IMG/VR virus record: IMGVR_UViG_3300025769_000095
Location: 1-64,000 of that record
From: a virus
Reading direction: 5' to 3' (one strand)
Length of the DNA stretch: 64,000 nucleotides
A model generated the notes under the pieces. That model did no database searches. It saw only the letters and a list, made by a program, of their open reading frames with translations, and had not been told where the DNA came from. The translations under genes were made by a program, and so were the position numbers. Positions 58,355 through 64,000 of the stretch are shown piece after piece (the first letter of the stretch is position 1; every line of letters begins with the position of its first letter).

Positions 58355-61300
58355 AAGCTTCTATTTCTGTGCAAGGTTCTGATTAAGTCTACAATAATTT
58401 TACTTGAAGAACTGTAAAACAATCTGACTTTCCAAAATCTGCTTTTTATTGGGGCTAAATAATATTGTGATAAATTAGGGTTAATACCAATTGGTACTTT
58501 GTCAATAAAATATTGTCCTTTAATTGAGTTCCAATCAGACGTAAAAACAATATTACTCACAGCCATATTATAAATTTGATTAACTCTATAATGATCTGTG
58601 GCATATGCAACTGTTGCTTGGAATCCAGAAAAGAACCTAAAGTGATCTTGCTTTCCAGTTAAAAATAATTCTCCAGTAGATTGATTGTCCGTATAAACTA
58701 TCATTTTGTCAAACGTAGGAAATATAGATCTTGACCAAGTTTTAGTACTTTCAACCCATTGTCTTGTATATGCATAATAGTCTACATGGTCTATGTCTGA
58801 TGGTTCAAAGTTTTGTGCTGTTGCTATAAACTCAATAATGAAGGAATGTGGTTCATTAAAGAAGGTATTAAATGTTTTACTGTCATGCCTCCATACATCC
58901 TTTCCTTGACAAGAGTAAATATGCATTGCATCATTAAAAGTCCATGATGGAAACCAAGAATGAAATGATGCCCATGCCATTAACTCAAATGAAAATGAAA
59001 TAGAAAAAGATCTATTTTCAAAATAGTCAGGATTACCTAATTTAACAAAAGTGTAGTCCTGAGTTTTAGCATCAATCCACACAAAAGAATTATAACGAGT
59101 TGAATAATACAATCCTGTATTTTTAACTAAATAAGGATTACCGTATATAATTCCTCCACCATTAAGATTTTCTAATATTCCTACATAGTTTATTGGATAA
59201 TAATCTCGTTTATAAATAAATACTCTTTTATGAAACGGATCGTAGGTGCATTTAATTCCCACACCTGATACAATACTATCAGTAGCAACATACGGATGAA
59301 GCTCTTTAGGTAAAGCTAAAGGAAGATTATTTCTTAAAAACTTTTGATTTCCAAACTTCTTTGAAGATAATTCTTGAACCCCTTGACTTATAAGGAATAC
59401 TGTACCATTGTCACCATCTACATAAACTCTTCCAAACTCAGTATCACAATGAGCAAATCTTCCTTGCGAACCTGCATATCCATAATCAGTTTTTGAAAAC
59501 TCACTTGGTGGAATTGCTAAGAAATCTCCTGTACCTAAATAAACAGTATTTACATCTGTTTGGAGTTGTTGGGGATTAGGATATAAGGCATGGAGAGACT
59601 CCCATGTATGCACCCACAATGTTTTACCATCATAGTAGAGTCCTGATATTTCTCCTTTGTCTTCTCCAACAATTGTATAATTTTCATTAAGGTAAGTCCT
59701 AAATTCATCACTAATACTTTCTACAAATTGTTTATCTGACCATACAATATGATTAGGATAATAACCTATACAATCTTTGCAATAATTATATGATAATGGT
59801 AGACTTACAAATGTTGTAATATTTAAAGTAGAGAAATCATTATTGTAATAAAACTGAATTGGTTTAGGATCTAATTGGTAATTTCCTTCATCTGTAATGT
59901 TTCCAAATTTGGAAAGTATAAAATCCGGAGGAAGAGGATCTACACCTGTATAAATAGTATTGCTAGGTATTGTACCTCCATGTCTAAGAGCTACATTTAT
60001 TTCAGAAGAAAAGAATAGGTTTTTAATTTGACGAGCTTCTATATTATAAGGGTCATTATTATAATCTGTATAGTGAGTATGTTTTATTGAAAAGAAAGAT
60101 AAAGGTCCAACATATACATCCCCTCCTATAACTGTGTTGGGCGCATCGTTTGTAAGTAAATCACTTTGTACTTTTACATAAGGTATAGTAAATAAGTTAC
60201 TGTGTACATTAGGATTATCTTGTTTTAATAATCCCATTCTTATTTTAGTAGTAGAAACAAATTCATCTTCTCCATACGCAGGAATTAAAGGTACAGGTTC
60301 TGATGTATGAGCTACCGTAAATTTATTATATTGACTTTCATTATTTACAGCATATGGATAAAATGCACTTCCTGCAGCAATAGTCTCTTTAGGTCTTACA
60401 TTAACTGTTTGTTGTAATTTAAAAGTATTAGGTACATAAACAGAATTAATTTTAGCATAGTTAAACCTATCTCCACTAATAGAAATGTCATTATTTTCTA
60501 TTGTTTTCCAATTATCAGATACTGCTTGATTAGGATCATATCCTTGAGTATCAGTAGTAACATAACAAAAAGTTTCTACTGTTTTACCTATCATTGTTTG
60601 TTTTTCAAACAATAATTTAGGACTAAATATTTGTATTTGATCACTAAACCAATCAGGATCTCCTTCATCTACAAAAGGATCAGATGGATTATAATCTTGA
60701 TTTAAGAAATCAAGTTTTGTAATATCTTCACCCCTAGGTGATATTCTTGTATAAGCTACTGTATCAAGGACAGTTCTATTTATAAAATCTCTTTTACCAT
60801 ATACTATATAATGACCTGTAATATCTGGATGTGGGTATTCAACTTTTGAAACAGTAATACCTAGTCCTCGACTAAATACTTTTTGATTTGGAAATTCCCC
60901 TTCAACTCTAAATAAACTTGTTGGGCTTGGAAACCTATGATGTTTAATTGGTTGACCTGTTAAGTCTCCAAAAATATGTTTACCATTACATGATATGTCA
61001 GGATAAGTTGATTCAATATTTTCATTACCTGGAATATGAAACACAGGAGAATAAAATCCTTGTTTAAATACATATACAATCCCTAATGCATATATTTCTC
61101 CATATTGAAAATAGGAGTGATTGATTGCATTTTTACTATTGCCAATAGGAGCTCCATAAGTAACAAGTAAATCAATGTCATAGATAATCTTATGCAAAGG
61201 ATTAGGATCATTAGTAATTGTATCTGATACAAAAGTTATGTTTACTGGTCTTACCCAATAAGTACCTTCTTGAATCCAACCTTCACCTAATGGTTTGCCA

Positions 61301-62586
61301 GGCCCTTCTACTTTTTCTCTTGCATAAAATTTCTTTTCTAACCATTCTCCCTCTGGAGTAGCTTTACCTTCATACTCATAATATGTCCACCCACTACCTG
61401 TTAAACACAATGGAATATTATCAGGCCCTAATTTTGTAGGGCCTAAATTTGAACATACATCAAATTCAATGTTTTCTAAAATGTTGTTAAAGTTTTGAAA
61501 TACTCTTGCTTCTTTAACAAAAGGTTCTACTTTAACTTTATTAGCAGACTTTTGAAATTCACTATAATCAATATCAGCAAGACCTCTAAGATTAGCTCTT
61601 ACTAATCTACTTTGGACAATCTTCATATCTTGAGAAGTAGTCCATACAGGATCTCGTGTTGTTACTTTTGCTAAATCAGATTGAATATCTGAAGCAATAT
61701 TTACACCTCTGTAAATATATTCTTTATAATTGTCACCTTCAATAGGGATTAATTCTCCTGTTTCATAGACAGCTGCTGTTGTAGAATCTCCTGTATTGTA
61801 TACAATAGTGTATAATCTGACATAAGCATAATCAGGATCTAAGTTTGAAAATGCAAGTTTGATACTTTTATCAGCAGGAGGTACTCCACCATCAGCAGGT
61901 AATGTGTGTCTTATATTTTCATTACCTGTAATAGAATCCCATGTATCTTGAAAAGAAGAGGCATAAATATTTACACCATCTGAAAGTATTGACTTTTGTA
62001 CGGTATTAAGTTCTTTGTCTAAAATTTCAATAACAAAAAAATACTTCCCTAATTCTAAACTACCTCCAGAATCATATACTTCAACTGCTTGCACAGTTGG
62101 CATTTGAATAACTCTTTGTAATCTGAGTTTTTCAATATTCCAAGAATCATCTAAGTTTTTATATTCTTTAAGATTATCAATATTAACAACTCTATCAGGA
62201 TTTACACCATCTTGAAAATATACATATGTCTCACAACCATTAAGTGTTTTGTATAAACCTTTGATTGGATGATCAGTATTAAACCTTAAATCTATGTCAT
62301 TGATAAGAGTAGTATACTTGTCATCTTCTACAATACCTATTTCAGATTGATTTTCAACACTAGTAGAAAATACAATAGTTTTTCTACGACCAATATTAAC
62401 AGTGCCTATTACAGTATAAGGAGCTGAATAAACATATTGATTTCCTTCCTCATTTTGTACTTTAAATGAGTCTCCATCAATATTGTCATAAGTACCATTA
62501 AGAACAAAACTAGAAGATTGATCTAGCCGACTTGTTTCAAAGTCGTCCGTTCTTAATCCCCTCGTAAGTGTATCTTGTGAAATCAT
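58351..62586 (-). CDS. Muzzle-like tail protein, 1411 residues
   Basis: A large, beta-rich protein. The start RGLRTDDFETSRLDQSSSFV and the NGTYDNIDGDSFKVQNEEGN segment are of the type seen in P22 gp10/T7 gp12-like tail nozzle proteins and crAss-like muzzle proteins. In these, multiple blades carry GT.N.GRR..VFST and similar strands. Length and position, after two smaller tail proteins and before the cargo genes, match the muzzle gene of characterised crassviruses. It would form the distal end of the short tail. It overlaps the upstream gene by 50 nt; there is no later Met to use instead. Confidence 0.78.
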   Translation of the reverse strand: MISQDTLTRGLRTDDFETSRLDQSSSFVLNGTYDNIDGDSFKVQNEEGNQYVYSAPYTVIGTVNIGRRKTIVFSTSVENQSEIGIVEDDKYTTLINDIDLRFNTDHPIKGLYKTLNGCETYVYFQDGVNPDRVVNIDNLKEYKNLDDSWNIEKLRLQRVIQMPTVQAVEVYDSGGSLELGKYFFVIEILDKELNTVQKSILSDGVNIYASSFQDTWDSITGNENIRHTLPADGGVPPADKSIKLAFSNLDPDYAYVRLYTIVYNTGDSTTAAVYETGELIPIEGDNYKEYIYRGVNIASDIQSDLAKVTTRDPVWTTSQDMKIVQSRLVRANLRGLADIDYSEFQKSANKVKVEPFVKEARVFQNFNNILENIEFDVCSNLGPTKLGPDNIPLCLTGSGWTYYEYEGKATPEGEWLEKKFYAREKVEGPGKPLGEGWIQEGTYWVRPVNITFVSDTITNDPNPLHKIIYDIDLLVTYGAPIGNSKNAINHSYFQYGEIYALGIVYVFKQGFYSPVFHIPGNENIESTYPDISCNGKHIFGDLTGQPIKHHRFPSPTSLFRVEGEFPNQKVFSRGLGITVSKVEYPHPDITGHYIVYGKRDFINRTVLDTVAYTRISPRGEDITKLDFLNQDYNPSDPFVDEGDPDWFSDQIQIFSPKLLFEKQTMIGKTVETFCYVTTDTQGYDPNQAVSDNWKTIENNDISISGDRFNYAKINSVYVPNTFKLQQTVNVRPKETIAAGSAFYPYAVNNESQYNKFTVAHTSEPVPLIPAYGEDEFVSTTKIRMGLLKQDNPNVHSNLFTIPYVKVQSDLLTNDAPNTVIGGDVYVGPLSFFSIKHTHYTDYNNDPYNIEARQIKNLFFSSEINVALRHGGTIPSNTIYTGVDPLPPDFILSKFGNITDEGNYQLDPKPIQFYYNNDFSTLNITTFVSLPLSYNYCKDCIGYYPNHIVWSDKQFVESISDEFRTYLNENYTIVGEDKGEISGLYYDGKTLWVHTWESLHALYPNPQQLQTDVNTVYLGTGDFLAIPPSEFSKTDYGYAGSQGRFAHCDTEFGRVYVDGDNGTVFLISQGVQELSSKKFGNQKFLRNNLPLALPKELHPYVATDSIVSGVGIKCTYDPFHKRVFIYKRDYYPINYVGILENLNGGGIIYGNPYLVKNTGLYYSTRYNSFVWIDAKTQDYTFVKLGNPDYFENRSFSISFSFELMAWASFHSWFPSWTFNDAMHIYSCQGKDVWRHDSKTFNTFFNEPHSFIIEFIATAQNFEPSDIDHVDYYAYTRQWVESTKTWSRSIFPTFDKMIVYTDNQSTGELFLTGKQDHFRFFSGFQATVAYATDHYRVNQIYNMAVSNIVFTSDWNSIKGQYFIDKVPIGINPNLSQYYLAPIKSRFWKVRLFYSSSSKIIVDLIRTLHRNRSL

Positions 62587-63340
62587 CCCTTAAGGCTTGT
62601 GGTACACCAATTCTTCTTGCTGTCTTTAGAACGATGTCCTTGTTTAATTTATAATTAAATGCTGTCAATCGCAATATACTACGCGCTTCTCTAATTCTTA
62701 GCAAAGCATCCATTTCTAATTGCTTAGGATTAATCTGCATTCTTTCTCCATATAACATTCTATTCTCAACATGCTTCCATTTAGCCCAGTCAGCAAGTGC
62801 CTCCCAAAGTTCAACTGGGTATTCTGGAATCATAATATCTCCTTCACTATCTTCCTCTTCCCTGTAATATTCAAGTGCAATTACACCTTCTTCAAAAGAC
62901 GCTTGTTTTATATTAGCAGAACCTTCTACATCCATATAAACATGAGTGCATGTACTCACATTAATTTTAGAAGTATAGTTCTTATCACCAGAACCAAAGT
63001 ATTCCATTGGAATCCAAAATGAGTTCCAATGCTTTGACTCTATCCATGTTTCATAATTAATAGTACCATCATCATTAAAGATACTTGTTGATTCTTCCTC
63101 AGTTAAAGGTGTTCCTGTCCATACTTTGATACTGTTAATCTTTCTTACATTATCTGGTATTTGAAACTTATGATTATTTACAGGTATAAAGCATATGTCC
63201 TTTACCCACAGAAGAGAAGGATAATTAAACTTCTTAAATGCTTGAGCAGCCCATGATAACAACTGATCATCATCTCCTTCAAGTTTTCTAATTGCATTAG
63301 GCAAATAGTTAAACACATGCTTTAATGGGAACTTTCTCAT
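62537..63340 (-). CDS. Tail ring/stabilization protein
   Basis: A 267-residue protein. Its beginning (FPLKHVFNYLPNAIRKLEGD, then LLSWAAQAFKKFNYPSLLWV) and its helical end (ELWEALADWAKWKHVENRMLY, QLEMDALLRIREARSILR) resemble the P22 gp4/T7 gp11-type adaptor proteins that form a ring between portal and tail. The next gene is the muzzle-like protein, as expected. It overlaps both neighbours (ATGA at its start). The exact ring assignment (R1 or R2) cannot be decided. Confidence 0.65.
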   Translation of the reverse strand: MRKFPLKHVFNYLPNAIRKLEGDDDQLLSWAAQAFKKFNYPSLLWVKDICFIPVNNHKFQIPDNVRKINSIKVWTGTPLTEEESTSIFNDDGTINYETWIESKHWNSFWIPMEYFGSGDKNYTSKINVSTCTHVYMDVEGSANIKQASFEEGVIALEYYREEEDSEGDIMIPEYPVELWEALADWAKWKHVENRMLYGERMQINPKQLEMDALLRIREARSILRLTAFNYKLNKDIVLKTARRIGVPQALRDDFTRYTYEGIKNGRL

Positions 63341-63927
63341 TTTGATATATTATCTAAATTATGAATCTTGTGAGGATTATCCATAAGTATTTTACTAATT
63401 AACTTTTTTGTACTCCTTACAAATCTAAAATGCCAGAACTCTGCAAAATAAACACTTCCTGTTTTATACCATTTTAACAAGGGGGAATAATTGTCAGTAT
63501 GTCTATTATCAATTTTTGTAATAGGTACTTTATTCTTTTTCCCATAATCAAGAGATTCTCTAATAGATAGATTTTCATTCCCTTTTATACGTTTAATCTT
63601 TTGTACTTGATTATACAAATCCATCCTTCCATTCTTAGGTTTCCACTTATACATTTTTAAATCTCCTAGTCTGTTAGACATTCTGTATGAAGAACCTTCC
63701 ATTAAATATGGAATAAGATGTTTATAAAATGATTTTACTATTTCTGAATATTGATAATAATCAAGTGAATATTTATGATCTTCTACTAAGTTTTTAGTTG
63801 GAACATAAGGTCTTGGTATAACACCATCAGGAGACTTATAATTCTTTTTGTATGGATACATCAAGAATAAATCAATCATCCCTCTTACCTTTCTATATCC
63901 CAACTTCGGGATTTCCTTCTTGGACAT
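63337..63927 (-). CDS. Virion structural protein, probable tail or ring component
   Basis: A 196-residue basic, Tyr/Lys-rich protein (MSKKEIPKLGYRKVRGMIDL at the start). It contains YEGSSYRMSNRLGDLKMYKW-like sequence near residues 77-96 (its actual start is MEGSSYRMSNRLGDL), and MRSTK-like basic patches at the end. I associate this layout with small virion proteins that precede the ring protein in crAss-like phages, similar to adaptor proteins that contact DNA. No enzyme motif is visible. It overlaps the partial upstream ORF by 35 nt and the next gene by 4 nt. Confidence 0.6.
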   Translation of the reverse strand: MSKKEIPKLGYRKVRGMIDLFLMYPYKKNYKSPDGVIPRPYVPTKNLVEDHKYSLDYYQYSEIVKSFYKHLIPYLMEGSSYRMSNRLGDLKMYKWKPKNGRMDLYNQVQKIKRIKGNENLSIRESLDYGKKNKVPITKIDNRHTDNYSPLLKWYKTGSVYFAEFWHFRFVRSTKKLISKILMDNPHKIHNLDNISK

Positions 63928-64000
63928 CTGCTTGTTCTCTTTGTAACATTCCTGGTAATGTAGCTGCTACCTGATTAAAAATAATATTATTTATCTCAGC
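63893..64000 (-). CDS. C-terminal fragment of an unknown gene
   Basis: An open frame runs in from the window edge for 35 codons and ends at TAG (63893-63895). The visible end contains NQVAATLPGMLQREQADVQE and GNPEVGI. It overlaps the start of the 196-residue gene, consistent with the compact late operon. Too little is visible to name it. Confidence 0.55.
   Translation of the reverse strand, partial: AEINNIIFNQVAATLPGMLQREQADVQEGNPEVGI

Noticed and set aside
22885-64000. Stop-codon reassignment (TAG or TGA as sense), as in some crAss-like phages
   Set aside because: Long ORFs are intact under the standard code and TAG, TAA and TGA all end genes at sensible places, for example the deaminase TAG.
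1-64000. CRISPR array, insertion sequence or rRNA
   Set aside because: No regularly spaced direct repeats, transposase motifs, terminal inverted repeats or rRNA-like sequence were found by reading.

Overview
This window looks like about two thirds of a crAss-like phage (order Crassvirales) infecting a Bacteroidota host. The reasons are: strongly AT-rich DNA; two opposed gene blocks (replication and nucleotide genes on +, virion genes on -) converging at about 22.88 kb; start codons with AT-rich leaders and no Shine-Dalgarno; a run of very large virion 'cargo' proteins; and a 6057-codon ORF carrying DFDID, the catalytic loop of the crAss-like virion RNA polymerase. Capsid, portal and terminase genes are not in the window. 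The standard code is used, with TAG as a real stop.

Block 1 (+, 43-22871) is a tightly packed early/middle region. It encodes a RadC-like JAMM protein, a membrane-anchored glucosaminidase, family B DNA polymerase, SF2 helicase, DnaB-like ATPase, a RecA-fold ATPase whose motif order looks permuted, two proteins with SSB-like acidic tails, DnaG-type primase, a uracil-DNA glycosylase with an altered catalytic motif, a T4 rIIA/rIIB-like pair, two PD-(D/E)XK nucleases, a MazG-like pyrophosphohydrolase, a radical-SAM (spore photoproduct lyase-like) enzyme, ThyX and many small unknown proteins. Strong hairpins punctuate the block; several look like intrinsic terminators and others lie inside the first codons of genes.

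Block 2 (-, 64000-22885) reads as one long late operon. Its order is: end of an unknown gene, two tail/ring-type proteins, a 1411-aa muzzle-like tail protein, four very large cargo/ejection proteins around the 6057-aa RNA polymerase-helicase-nuclease fusion, a virion cell-wall hydrolase, a metallophosphoesterase, dCMP deaminase, a tRNA-Leu(UAA) split by a group I intron, and three small ORFs. Most neighbours overlap or lie within 20 nt of each other.

How the parts fit together: the virion proteins would deliver the giant polymerase into the cell to start transcription. Block 1 then replicates and repairs the genome, while ThyX, dCMP deaminase and the MazG-like protein adjust pyrimidine pools. 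The most notable element is the tRNA-Leu(UAA) gene at 23400-24152. Its group I intron resembles the cyanobacterial tRNA-Leu intron, sits at the same anticodon position, and carries an HNH endonuclease ORF whose last codons also form the conserved ribozyme core. Next are the giant fusion protein, the permuted ATPase and the glycosylase that lacks its catalytic aspartate. All family assignments come from reading motifs by eye, without database searches.
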